Below, piece after piece: positions 8,764 to 16,867 of a stretch of DNA of 64,000 nucleotides; positions within the stretch are counted from its first letter, which is position 1, and each line of letters starts with the position of its first letter. The translations under genes and the position numbers were made by a program. The notes under the pieces were generated by a model. That model had not been told where the DNA came from. It searched no databases and worked only from the letters and a program-made list of their open reading frames with translations. The DNA lies in NCBI GenBank assembly GCA_030834905.1, contig JAUQWZ010000028.1, forward strand, positions 186,001 through 250,000, read 5' to 3'. This DNA comes from Aggregatilineales bacterium (lineage in GTDB: Bacteria; Chloroflexota; Anaerolineae; Aggregatilineales; Phototrophicaceae).

Positions 8764-9603
8764 TTGCCAGAACTGCCAGAAGTCGAAACTGTCGTGCGTG
8801 GACTGCGTGAGCCGCTGATCGGACGCACCGTTTTATCCATGTGGTATGACTGGGGCAGGGTTATCCGCACTCCCGACCCCGAACAATTTGCCGCCCGCAT
8901 TGGCGGGCAAACCTTCCGCGCCGTCAACCGCCGAGCCAAGTACATCCTCTGCCAGCTTGACCACGATATTCTGGTCGTCCATCTCAAAATGACCGGACGG
9001 CTTTACGTCACGCCCGACGATGCCGCCTATGATTCCGATCGCTGGGTGCATTTTCGCCTTCAGCTAGACGGCGGGCAGCAGCTTCGCTTCTCCGATTCGC
9101 GCAAGTTTGGCTCGGTCGCGCTGACCACCAGCCTCGATGAAATCGCGCCTAAGCTTGGTCCTGAACCGCTGACCGACGCCTTTACCGCCGCCGTCCTCAA
9201 GGAACGACTGCTCAGGCACCGGAAAGCCATCAAAGCGCTGCTGCTGGATCAGGCATTTCTGGCGGGCGTGGGCAATATCTACGCCGATGAAGCGCTGCAC
9301 AGCGCCGGTATTCACCCGCTGCGCCCGGCAAACAGCCTCAGCGACGACGAAATCATCCGCCTGTACGCCGCCATCCGCCAGACACTGGAGCGCGGCATCG
9401 AGCGCGAGGGTGCCAGCATTAGCTGGTATCGCAAGCCCGACGGCACCGAAGGCGATATGCAGAACCATTTCGCCGTCTATGACCGCGAAGGGCAGCCGTG
9501 TCTGAACTGCGGTCTGCCGGTTGAGAAAATTCGCGTCGGACAGCGCGGCACGCACTTCTGCCCGCGCTGCCAGCCTCTTGGGACGATTCTAGCGATCAGG
9601 TGA
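8764..9603 (+). CDS. mutM: formamidopyrimidine-DNA glycosylase
   Basis: Base-excision repair enzyme that removes 8-oxoguanine and FaPy lesions and nicks the abasic site. The start must be TTG 8764: the protein then begins M-PELPEVE, putting the catalytic Pro2 and Glu3 in place. QAFLAGVGNIYADEALH marks the helix-two-turn-helix, and the C-terminus has the zinc finger C-x2-C-x16-C-x2-C (CLNC ... CPRC). Length (279) is standard. The ribosome site is weak (AGGTG). The gene ends 10 bases before a membrane-anchored protein gene on the same strand, so the two are probably co-transcribed. Confidence 0.96.
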   Translation: MPELPEVETVVRGLREPLIGRTVLSMWYDWGRVIRTPDPEQFAARIGGQTFRAVNRRAKYILCQLDHDILVVHLKMTGRLYVTPDDAAYDSDRWVHFRLQLDGGQQLRFSDSRKFGSVALTTSLDEIAPKLGPEPLTDAFTAAVLKERLLRHRKAIKALLLDQAFLAGVGNIYADEALHSAGIHPLRPANSLSDDEIIRLYAAIRQTLERGIEREGASISWYRKPDGTEGDMQNHFAVYDREGQPCLNCGLPVEKIRVGQRGTHFCPRCQPLGTILAIR

Positions 9604-9613
9604 GGGGTAAATC

Positions 9614-10504
9614 ATGTTAGACAGCGGTTTCAGTGATTTTTTCCGTCAGCTTCCACCGGTCCTCATTGTCATGTTCTGCGGCTCCAGCATCGCGCTGGTG
9701 GCGGTGCTCGCCGTCATCGTCAACACGCGCGGCAGGAAAGCCCGCAGCGTCGAATCCGCCAGCGCCGCCGCTGCTCCCGCCTTCAACAGCCCGGCAGCGT
9801 TTGATTTGCCCGGATCGGGCGATCTGCCCGACCTCGACGACCTGCTCACCGTCCAGTCGCCGGAACGCGCGCCGCGTCCGGTCATTCATGCGGCATCAAC
9901 CCTACGCACGACGGCGGGCGAAACGGTTGATGTGGTCGAAGTGCTGGCGATCCTGCGCGACACCGAAGGTGGCGGACTGCTGATCAGGATGGGCGACCAG
10001 CTTCACCGCCATCCCCCGGCGCTGGCGGATGCCGAATTCAAGCGGCATTTCAACAGCACCATCCGCGACCTGTATCAGTCGATTGGTGATACCGCGCTCA
10101 ACAAACGGGCAACCGGCGAAACCGCCGCCGCTAGCGCCGAAGCTGCCAGCGAGCCGGCAAAAGCCGCGCCGCCGCCAGCGGTGCCGCCGAGCGCAGCCAT
10201 GCCCGGCGATCTGCCTAAATTCAAGATGCCCGACGTCATCGAGAAGCCCAAGCGCGGACGCAAAACGCCCAAGGAAGCGATTCCCGAGATCAACATTGCC
10301 TCGGCAATCGAGGAATACCTACAGTTCAAGCTGAGCAGCGCGCCGCAGTTCGCAGGGCGAGCCATCCACGTGCGTCCGGCAGTGGGCGGCGGTCTACGCA
10401 TCGACGTAGATGACCAGTCCTACGAAACAGTGGGGGAAGTTGAAGACCAGGCGGTGCGCGCCTTCCTGCAATCGGCGATTGACGAGTGGCAAAGCAGGCA
10501 GTAG
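9614..10504 (+). CDS. membrane-anchored protein of unknown function
   Basis: 296 residues. One hydrophobic helix near the N-terminus (about 15-36, LPPVLIVMFCGSSIALVAVL) is followed by a long Ala/Pro-rich segment with a low-complexity stretch (about 165-200), then two compact parts: residues 95-160 (ETVDVVEVLAILRDTEGG, with LLIRMGDQLHRHP) and 222-296 (EINIASAIEEYLQFKLSS ... FAGRAIHVRPAVGGGLRIDV). The C-terminal part repeats a pattern of 'vdVVEVLAiLRD' and 'iDVDDQsYetVgEVeDqaVRaFLqsAI' suggestive of a small alpha/beta domain. I do not recognise the family. It lies 10 bases after mutM. Confidence 0.72.
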   Translation: MLDSGFSDFFRQLPPVLIVMFCGSSIALVAVLAVIVNTRGRKARSVESASAAAAPAFNSPAAFDLPGSGDLPDLDDLLTVQSPERAPRPVIHAASTLRTTAGETVDVVEVLAILRDTEGGGLLIRMGDQLHRHPPALADAEFKRHFNSTIRDLYQSIGDTALNKRATGETAAASAEAASEPAKAAPPPAVPPSAAMPGDLPKFKMPDVIEKPKRGRKTPKEAIPEINIASAIEEYLQFKLSSAPQFAGRAIHVRPAVGGGLRIDVDDQSYETVGEVEDQAVRAFLQSAIDEWQSRQ

Positions 10505-10532
10505 CCAGACTGCGTTAAAGAGTAAAAGACTC

Positions 10533-10625
10533 AACGCAAAGGCGCAAAGAGGAAAGGAAAGTCGCAGCGTGATATTTCCCCTTCTTCTTTGCGCCTTTCT
10601 TTTTATACCCGGCGTCTTTGCGTTA
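10533..10625. repeat. AACGCAAAGGCGCAAAGA inverted repeat (family D, copy 1)
   Basis: Left arm AACGCAAAGGCGCAAAGAGG is answered on the right by TTCTTTGCGCCTTTC and CGTCTTTGCGTT, so the 90-base block folds back on itself between two convergent genes. A single arm of the same wording (TTTGCGCCC...CGTCTTTGCGG) recurs at 56503-56530. It may serve as a bidirectional terminator here. Confidence 0.65.
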
Positions 10626-10647
10626 AGTTTGTTCCTTCCCGGATAGA

Positions 10648-11508
10648 TCACACATACTCAACCGTCACCGGCTGAACCTGCGGCTTGCCGGTTTCATCGA
10701 GTCGGTAGCGTCCGGCGGGGCGCTGTGGGTCGTGCGGGAAGAACAGCAGCGCGTCGGTTTCCAGCGCCCAGCGCTGCCACTGGCGCTTTGTCTCCAGCGT
10801 GACCAGCGGCTCCACGTCATAAGCGGTCATCCAGCCCAGGCGCTCGAAGTGAATGGCAAAGCTCGCCATATCGCAGACAAACATCGCCTGCTCGCCCCGG
10901 CTTTCAAAACACACGCTCATGTGTCCCGGCGTGTGTCCGGGCGTGACGATGCCGCGCAGCCCCGGCAAAAACTCGCTTTCACCATCCAGCAGGCGAAGCT
11001 GCCCGCTTTCATACAGCGGCTGGTAGTTGTCGCTGAGGTAAGTCGCGCGTGTGCGCTCGTTGGGGCGCATGGCGTCCTCGTACTCGCGCCGCTGCACCAC
11101 ATATTCGGCGCTGCGAAAAGTCGGGACAATCGTGCCGTCGGCGGTGAGGTGGGTGTTGCCGCCGCAGTGGTCATTGTGCAGATGGGTGTCGATCACCAGA
11201 TCGATATCGTCGGGCTGCAAGCCGAGCCGCGCCAGCGCCTCGATGACCGTACCGCGCGGGCGGGTCAGCCGGAAGATCTGCTGCTGCTTGTCCGACATTT
11301 TCGTGCCCAGCCCGGTATCGATCAGGATGTTGCGACCGCCAACCTGCACCAGCAGATTGTGCTGCGTCATCGCCACCAGGTTGTCTCCGTCCGGCGGCAT
11401 CAACTTCTGGAACAGGGCGCGCGGCACCAACCCGAACGGTCCGCCCGCGTCCATCATGGCGATGCTTTCGAGGATCAGGTGGATGCGAAAATCTCCAACG
11501 GTAATCAT
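10648..11508 (-). CDS. MBL-fold metallo-hydrolase, lactonase-like
   Basis: 286 residues with the metallo-beta-lactamase signature HLHNDH (HxHxDH, about 111-116), GHTPGH and a later FVCDMA Asp, which bind two metals. The inserts (YVVQRREYEDAMRPNERTRA) resemble the N-acyl homoserine lactonase/arylesterase-like branch rather than glyoxalase II. The real substrate is unknown. Its ATG overlaps the stop of adenosine deaminase by 4 bases, so it is translated second in that operon. Confidence 0.82.
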   Translation of the reverse strand: MITVGDFRIHLILESIAMMDAGGPFGLVPRALFQKLMPPDGDNLVAMTQHNLLVQVGGRNILIDTGLGTKMSDKQQQIFRLTRPRGTVIEALARLGLQPDDIDLVIDTHLHNDHCGGNTHLTADGTIVPTFRSAEYVVQRREYEDAMRPNERTRATYLSDNYQPLYESGQLRLLDGESEFLPGLRGIVTPGHTPGHMSVCFESRGEQAMFVCDMASFAIHFERLGWMTAYDVEPLVTLETKRQWQRWALETDALLFFPHDPQRPAGRYRLDETGKPQVQPVTVEYV

Positions 11509-12545
11509 GGCGTCTCGCTGAACAAACCTTCAAGCCGCGCCACCAGCGCCAAACGCTGATCGGGCGGCAAAAACGCGGCGCGGGCGGCGGTCAGCGTTTG
11601 CTGCCGAATATCGTCGAGAGTCAGCGGCGTTCCCGCCAGTACGGCAGCGAGTTCGTCACACAGCGAAATATCGCACACCAGCGGGTCGTCAGTGTTGATA
11701 GTCGTCCTGACGCCGCTGCGGTAGAGCGCTGTCAGCGGATGAACCGCCATATTGGCGACCACGCCGCTGTGAATATTGCTGGTCGGGCACACTTCCAGCA
11801 CCGTCCCGCGTTCGACCAGCAGTTCGACCAGCGCCGGATCTTCAATCGCCCGGATCCCGTGACCGATGCGATCCGCGCCCAGTTCTTCCACCGCCTCGCG
11901 CACCGTATTCGCCCCCGACCATTCGCCAGCGTGAATGGTCACGCCCAGCCCAAGCGACTTGGCACGCTCGAACAGCGGCAGAAACGGACGGGCGGAAAAT
12001 TCCGCCTCTCTGCCAGCGAGGTCGATGCCGCCAATGCCCCGGTCGCAGAAGGCTTCGGCAGCATCCAGCACCTGCTCGCCAATGTCGAGGCTCTCGTGAC
12101 GGTTCATGGATAGAATCAGGTTCACCTGAATGTCAAGCTGTGCGGATGCGTCGTTAGCGGCGTCACACACCCATTCGACCACTTCGGAGAAGGTGGCGTT
12201 GAGCAGGTTATTCAGCGCCTGAGGCGTGAAGCGCAGTTCCATATATTTGATGTTATCGGCGGCCGCGTCGGCGACGGCTTCGCGCGTCATCCGCTTGATG
12301 ATGGCTTCGGAGCGAAAGAACTGGCGCAGCGCCGAAAACTTGCTCAGGAAGCGTTCCCAACTGCGGATATCTTCCGGCATCATTTGCACAAACGGGCGCA
12401 GCGTTTCAATCGACTGGTTGACGATTGGCAGATCGTACTCAACCGCGATAGCGTGGAGGGTTTCAAGCCGGAGAGCGCCTTCAAGGTGGCGGTGCAGCTC
12501 GATCTTGGGCATTGCCCGGATGTGCGTCAGCCTATCGTCAGCCAA
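11505..12545 (-). CDS. add: adenosine deaminase
   Basis: Hydrolyses adenosine (or a relative) to inosine in purine salvage. 346 residues with metal-ligand ELHRHLEG near the N-terminus, HAGEWSG with catalytic Glu, DRIGHGIRAI, LEVCPTSN and NTDDPLV carrying the C-terminal Asp pair. TTG 12545 has GGAG upstream and is preferred; ATG 12512 would begin MPKIELHRHLEG, closer to family N-termini, so the start is not certain. Adenine deaminase or aminofutalosine deaminase activity cannot be excluded. First gene of a two-gene operon. Confidence 0.9.
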   Translation of the reverse strand: MADDRLTHIRAMPKIELHRHLEGALRLETLHAIAVEYDLPIVNQSIETLRPFVQMMPEDIRSWERFLSKFSALRQFFRSEAIIKRMTREAVADAAADNIKYMELRFTPQALNNLLNATFSEVVEWVCDAANDASAQLDIQVNLILSMNRHESLDIGEQVLDAAEAFCDRGIGGIDLAGREAEFSARPFLPLFERAKSLGLGVTIHAGEWSGANTVREAVEELGADRIGHGIRAIEDPALVELLVERGTVLEVCPTSNIHSGVVANMAVHPLTALYRSGVRTTINTDDPLVCDISLCDELAAVLAGTPLTLDDIRQQTLTAARAAFLPPDQRLALVARLEGLFSETP

Positions 12546-12587
12546 GTGTCCGGCTCCAGAGCGCCAACCTCAGAACTTGGAATACAT

Positions 12588-12606
12588 GTGGGTTGCTACA
12601 ACCCGC
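12588..12606. repeat. GGGTT..AACCC hairpin (family F, copy 2)
   Basis: GTGGGTTGCTACAACCCGC folds as GGGTTG-CTA-CAACCC just upstream of add and downstream of a small membrane-protein operon. It matches the complement of the block at 8684-8703 at most positions. Confidence 0.5.
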
Positions 12607-12627
12607 TTAACGCCAAGTGTATACAAG

Positions 12628-12951
12628 TTAATCGTGTTCCGCCAACAGCCAGCTCCAGTAACGCCAGGCGTAGTACAGCCCAACGCTGAGTCCCAGCGCG
12701 GGCAAGCCGTGATACAGAAATATCCACAGGATACTCTGCCCCAGCGCCTGCGGCGTCGCCAGCCCGAACACAAGGTTGATAAGCTGGATGACAGCGCTCA
12801 AAAACAGCAGCGCCGCGGCGGCAAAGAAGCCGACGTAGCGCCGTGGCGCGCGGGTGGCTTCGCCCAGTCGTTTGCTCACCAGACCGAGGATGACCAGCAT
12901 AAAGCCGATCCCCACCAGCCCCAGCAGCCCCAGGACGTTGAGCAGGGTCAT
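12628..12951 (-). CDS. small membrane protein
   Basis: About 107 residues with three likely hydrophobic helices: TLLNVLGLLGLVGIGFMLVI, VGFFAAAALLFLSAVIQLIN and SILWIFLYHGLPALGLSVGL. ATG 12951 is chosen because it overlaps the stop of the upstream membrane-protein gene by 4 bases (ATGA); the frame itself is open to 12996. No family recognised. The pair of small proteins probably forms one membrane complex. Confidence 0.65.
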   Translation of the reverse strand: MTLLNVLGLLGLVGIGFMLVILGLVSKRLGEATRAPRRYVGFFAAAALLFLSAVIQLINLVFGLATPQALGQSILWIFLYHGLPALGLSVGLYYAWRYWSWLLAEHD

Positions 12952-13250
12952 AGCACCCGCCGCCCGGACATCATCCGATAGTATAGATAGAGACACAGGA
13001 GCGCCAGAAACGCGCCGCCGCTGGCGGTCAGCAGGTCGGCATAGGGATCGTGCGCCACGCGGTCGATGCTGGCATAGCGCACCGCCGCCGCGCCAAACAG
13101 CAGTATCGGCATCAGAAACAGCCGGTAATACGTGCGCGCGTTGGAAAACTTCTCATAGAAGCGGGCGATCAGCATGAGGAACGCCAGTATCGCCGCCAAA
13201 ACGAACCAGGTGTAAAGGGCAAGAAGTTGGCTGAGGGAAATTGCGGTCAT
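12948..13250 (-). CDS. small membrane protein, first of a coupled pair
   Basis: About 100 residues from ATG 13250 (MTAISLSQLLALYTWFV). Three hydrophobic stretches: LLALYTWFVLAAILAFLMLI, YYRLFLMPILLFGAAAV and GGAFLALLCLYLYYRM. No family recognised. The stop overlaps the start of the following membrane-protein gene. A GCAGGC-ACAGA-GCCTGC hairpin lies just upstream (13278-13294). Confidence 0.65.
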   Translation of the reverse strand: MTAISLSQLLALYTWFVLAAILAFLMLIARFYEKFSNARTYYRLFLMPILLFGAAAVRYASIDRVAHDPYADLLTASGGAFLALLCLYLYYRMMSGRRVL

Positions 13251-13390
13251 GAGCGCTGCGTCACTACACACCAAGTCGCAGGCACAGAGCCTGCCAGTGG
13301 ATAGTGTAGAGCTTCGCGCCCGCCGCTATCCGCTGGCGGCTGTATGCTTCCGACTGCTGCCGGTTTAGAGATACGACACCCGCCGACGAC

Positions 13391-13762
13391 TCAGCGCGAG
13401 TTCCCGATAACCTCGTTTATCACCCGAACCCGAAAATCCGGGTCGTCGCAGGCGCATACAAAATCACGAATCATTTGCAGGGTCGCCGGTTCATCTACCA
13501 GGCGAAACACCTGCACATCCGACATCGTTTTCACCCGTAATACACGGTTGTCCACCAGGCTTGCCAATGCCTGCTCCACCTCCGCCGCGTCGCGCCCGAT
13601 ATACTCGGCAATGTTCGGCGCGATCTCGGCAGCATGGGGATTATCGTGGAAGAAGCGTACCAGGTCCCATTTGGTGAAGGTGTTGACTTTCTCTCGAAGA
13701 AAGTCCATCAGGTCTGGATTCATGGCATTATCGGTTCCGTCAGTGAGCGTAGCAGCTGACAT
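13391..13762 (-). CDS. winged-helix-like protein downstream of secA
   Basis: 123 residues. The centre (about 28-85) reads TFTKWDLVRFFHDNP, then EIAPNIAEYIGRDAAEVEQAL and LVDNRVLRVK, a helix-helix-turn-helix-strand order like a winged helix; the remainder is helical. ATG 13762 is chosen for AGGAG 7 bases upstream. It starts 17 bases after the secA stop on the same strand and is likely co-transcribed. Function unknown; DNA binding is inferred from predicted fold only. Confidence 0.65.
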   Translation of the reverse strand: MSAATLTDGTDNAMNPDLMDFLREKVNTFTKWDLVRFFHDNPHAAEIAPNIAEYIGRDAAEVEQALASLVDNRVLRVKTMSDVQVFRLVDEPATLQMIRDFVCACDDPDFRVRVINEVIGNSR

Positions 13763-13778
13763 CACGAGACTCCTAGCG

Positions 13779-16553
13779 CTATTCGGCTGCCTTCAAGCCT
13801 TTATCAGCCCGCATGTGACAGTGTTTGTACTTCTTGCCGCTGCCGCACCAGCACAGATCGTTGCGTCCCAGCGAATCCTTGGCAGTTTTACGCACCGGTT
13901 CCGGCTTCGTCGTCGCCACTGCCCCCGGTCGTATCGCCTGAATGTTGGTTGGACGGCGGATGACTGGCTGAGCGACGTTCGCCTGCACGCGGAAGATATT
14001 GCGCACCGCCTGCAAGCCGATCTCATCCTGCAAATCCTGCCACATGGTGAATGCTTCGCGCTTGTATTCCACCAGCGGATCGCGCTGGGCAATCGCCATC
14101 AAGCCGATGCCTTCGCGCAGCACATCCAGATCGGTCAGATGCCTGCGCCAGTGCTGGTCAATCGCATTCAGCAGCACCAGTCGTTCGGCGCGCTGCATCA
14201 GTTCCGAACCTAACTCGACGGCTTTCTTGTCGTAGGCTTCGCGCGCTGCTTCCAGCAGCATGTCTTCCAGATCGTCCAGGCTCTTGCCCGCCATCGTCTC
14301 TGGGGTGACGCTTATGGGCACCGGGAAGAAGGTGAACAACTGGCGGTGCAGCCCTTCCAGATCCCAGCTTTCGGCGTCGAACTGGTCGGGCGCGAATTCG
14401 TCCACCAGCTTGCCGATCTGTTCGTCAAGCGTCTTCAGGTAGTCTTCGCGCAGGTCTTCACGCTCCAGCACTTCGCGGCGCTGGCGGTAGATGACCTCGC
14501 GCTGTTTGTTGACCACGTCGTCGTACTCAAGCACGCGCTTGCGGATATCGAAGTTGTAGCCTTCCACCCGCACCTGCGCCTGACCGATGGCATTGGATAC
14601 CATGCGGTGCTCGATAGGTTCATCTTCAGGAATTTTCGCCCACTGCATCACGCTCTTGACGCGATCCCCGCCGAAGCGCCGCACCAGCTCGTCCTCAACG
14701 CTGAGGAAGAACCGCGATTCGCCCGGATCACCCTGACGACCGGCGCGACCGCGAAGCTGATTATCGATGCGCCGCGCCTCGTGGCGTTCGGTGCCGAGCA
14801 CGAACAAGCCGCCCTGCTCAAGCACTTTCTGGCGGTCTTCCTCGCATTGGGCGCGGGTTTTCGCCATCATCGCCTGCCACTGCTCCGGGCTGACTTCGGT
14901 GATCTCGGTGCCCTGACGGCGGAGTTCCTGCCGCGCCAGCCCTTCCGGGTTGCCGCCCAGCAGGATGTCCACGCCGCGCCCCGCCATGTTGGTCGCAATC
15001 GTCACCGCGCCGAGCCGCCCCGCCTGAGTGATGATCTCGGCTTCGCGCTCGTGCTGCTTGGCGTTCAGCACCTGATGATCGATCCCGGCGCGCTTCAGCG
15101 CTTTGCTGAGGCGCTCCGACGTTTCAATGGCAACCGTACCCACCAGCACCGGCTGTCCGCGCTTCTGATGTTCCTTGATCTCTGTCACCACCGCCTTGAA
15201 TTTGACTTCCTCGTTGGCGTAGATCAGGTCTTCAAAATCGTTGCGGATCATCGGGCGGTGCGTCGGGATCATGACCACTTCGAGGTTGTAGATTTTCTCG
15301 AATTCTTCCGCTTCGGTGGCTGCCGTACCGGTCATGCCTCCCAGCTTGGTGTACATGCGGAAGAAGTTCTGGAAGGTGATGGTCGCCATCGTCATGTTTT
15401 CGCGACGAACCTGCACGCCTTCCTTCGCCTCAATCGCCTGGTGCAAGCCTTCCGAGAACCGCCGTCCATACATCAGGCGTCCGGTGAACTCGTCCACGAT
15501 GACGACCTGCCCTTCCTGCACGACGTACTCTTTATCGAGATGGTAGAGGGCATGGGCGCGGAGTGAATTGTCCAGATAGGGGATCAGGTCGGCATTCTGC
15601 GGATCGTACAGCTTGTCGATCCCCAGCACGTGCTCAATCTTCTCAATACCGGCTTCAGTCAGGTAGGAGACGCGGTCTTTCTCGTCAACGACGAACTCGC
15701 CATCCGGCTCCTTCTCGTCGATGCTGGCAGCGCTGCTGGGCTGAAGGGTGCGCACGATGTGGGCGAATTTCTTGTAGAGATCGCTTGGCTCGTCGGCGTT
15801 GCCGGAAATGATCAGCGGCGTGCGCGCTTCGTCGATGAGGATGTTGTCAACCTCGTCCACGATGGCGTAATACAGATCGCGCTGGGCAAGCTGGCTGATA
15901 TCGACCACCATATTGTCGCGCAGGTAATCGAAGCCAAATTCATTGTTGGTGCCGTAGGTAATGTCGGTATGATAGGCTTCGCGCCGCGTCACCGGACGCA
16001 AATTCTGGAAACGCGCGTCGTTTGACGGAAACAGCGGATCAAAGATAAACGACCCGGTATTCGGGTCGCCAGCGCTGTTTTGAATCACGGCTACACTCAG
16101 CCCCAGGAACTGGTAGATCGGTCCCATCGTCTGGACGCCGATCTTGCTCAGGTAATCATTAGGCGTCACCAGATGCGCCCCGCGTCCCAGCAGAGCATTC
16201 AGGTACAGCGGCAATGTAGCGACGAGCGTTTTACCTTCGCCCGTCTTCATCTCGGCGATACGTCCTTCGTGCAGCACAATGCCGCCGATCAACTGAACAT
16301 CAAAGTGTCGTAAGCCAATCGTTCGTACTGATGCCTCGCGGACTGCCGCGAAAGCTTCGGGCAGCACATCGTCCAGCGTCTCGCCGTCGTTCAGACGGCG
16401 CTTGAATTCGTCCGTCTTCGCCCGCAGTTGTTCATCACTCAACGCCTGTAATTCAGGCTCAAACGCATTGATGCGATCAACCGTCTCGCGGTAGCGCGCC
16501 AGCGCTCGCCCGACGGGATCGCCTACGACTTTCCTGACCAGATTCTTGAACAT
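13779..16553 (-). CDS. secA: preprotein translocase ATPase SecA
   Basis: Drives Sec-dependent export across the membrane with SecYEG. 924 residues with Walker A MKTGEGKTL (about 81-89), Walker B-type DEVDNILIDEARTPLI, the preprotein cross-linking domain, GTVAIETSE, ATNMAGRGVDI, RQGDPGESRF of the second RecA fold, the helical scaffold QHWRRHL and the C-terminal zinc motif CWCGSGKKYKHCH. A GAGGCGGG ribosome site precedes the ATG. It heads a short unit with a winged-helix-like gene. Confidence 0.97.
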   Translation of the reverse strand: MFKNLVRKVVGDPVGRALARYRETVDRINAFEPELQALSDEQLRAKTDEFKRRLNDGETLDDVLPEAFAAVREASVRTIGLRHFDVQLIGGIVLHEGRIAEMKTGEGKTLVATLPLYLNALLGRGAHLVTPNDYLSKIGVQTMGPIYQFLGLSVAVIQNSAGDPNTGSFIFDPLFPSNDARFQNLRPVTRREAYHTDITYGTNNEFGFDYLRDNMVVDISQLAQRDLYYAIVDEVDNILIDEARTPLIISGNADEPSDLYKKFAHIVRTLQPSSAASIDEKEPDGEFVVDEKDRVSYLTEAGIEKIEHVLGIDKLYDPQNADLIPYLDNSLRAHALYHLDKEYVVQEGQVVIVDEFTGRLMYGRRFSEGLHQAIEAKEGVQVRRENMTMATITFQNFFRMYTKLGGMTGTAATEAEEFEKIYNLEVVMIPTHRPMIRNDFEDLIYANEEVKFKAVVTEIKEHQKRGQPVLVGTVAIETSERLSKALKRAGIDHQVLNAKQHEREAEIITQAGRLGAVTIATNMAGRGVDILLGGNPEGLARQELRRQGTEITEVSPEQWQAMMAKTRAQCEEDRQKVLEQGGLFVLGTERHEARRIDNQLRGRAGRQGDPGESRFFLSVEDELVRRFGGDRVKSVMQWAKIPEDEPIEHRMVSNAIGQAQVRVEGYNFDIRKRVLEYDDVVNKQREVIYRQRREVLEREDLREDYLKTLDEQIGKLVDEFAPDQFDAESWDLEGLHRQLFTFFPVPISVTPETMAGKSLDDLEDMLLEAAREAYDKKAVELGSELMQRAERLVLLNAIDQHWRRHLTDLDVLREGIGLMAIAQRDPLVEYKREAFTMWQDLQDEIGLQAVRNIFRVQANVAQPVIRRPTNIQAIRPGAVATTKPEPVRKTAKDSLGRNDLCWCGSGKKYKHCHMRADKGLKAAE

Positions 16554-16773
16554 ACCCGCCTCAAATAACCATGAAGTACAGGAGTATCCCGTAACGGAGC
16601 GATTATAGCATAATCTTGTCAGTATTCTGTTAGAACGCGCCTGAAATCCTGCGCTCCATCGCCCCGCGACGGCTCATATCGTTCATCATGCGCTACTCTG
16701 TTATACGTCAGGATCATCGTTGACTGGATGGATCGACGCGCCAGAACTTCGCGGCGGTCGGTGAAGAAAGTGA

Positions 16774-16866
16774 TGAGTGCTGAGTACTGAGTCAAAAGTG
16801 GAAAGTTGAAAGTAAAAAGTGGGACACATGTACTTTCAACTTTTGACTTTCAACTTTCGACTCGTG
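16774..16866. repeat. AAAGTTGAAAGT inverted repeat (family C, copy 1)
   Basis: The block opens TGAGTGCTGAGTACTGAGTC, continues AAAAGTGGAAAGTTGAAAGT, and turns back as ACTTTCAACTTTTGACTTTC. It ends directly at the prs stop codon and could act as its terminator. It lies in the 314-base gap 16554-16867, the rest of which shows no gene; a likely secA promoter region lies near 16600 (AT-rich, TTATAGCATAAT). A second copy of the GTGCTGAGTAC wording is at 26048-26080. Confidence 0.65.
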
Positions 16867-16867
16867 A

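Noticed and set aside
10732..11559. 275-codon open frame opposite the MBL hydrolase
   Set aside because: Antisense shadow; the opposite frame has the complete HxHxDH enzyme.
14346..15566. 406-codon open frame opposite secA
   Set aside because: Antisense shadow of a conserved gene; product shows no recognisable domain.
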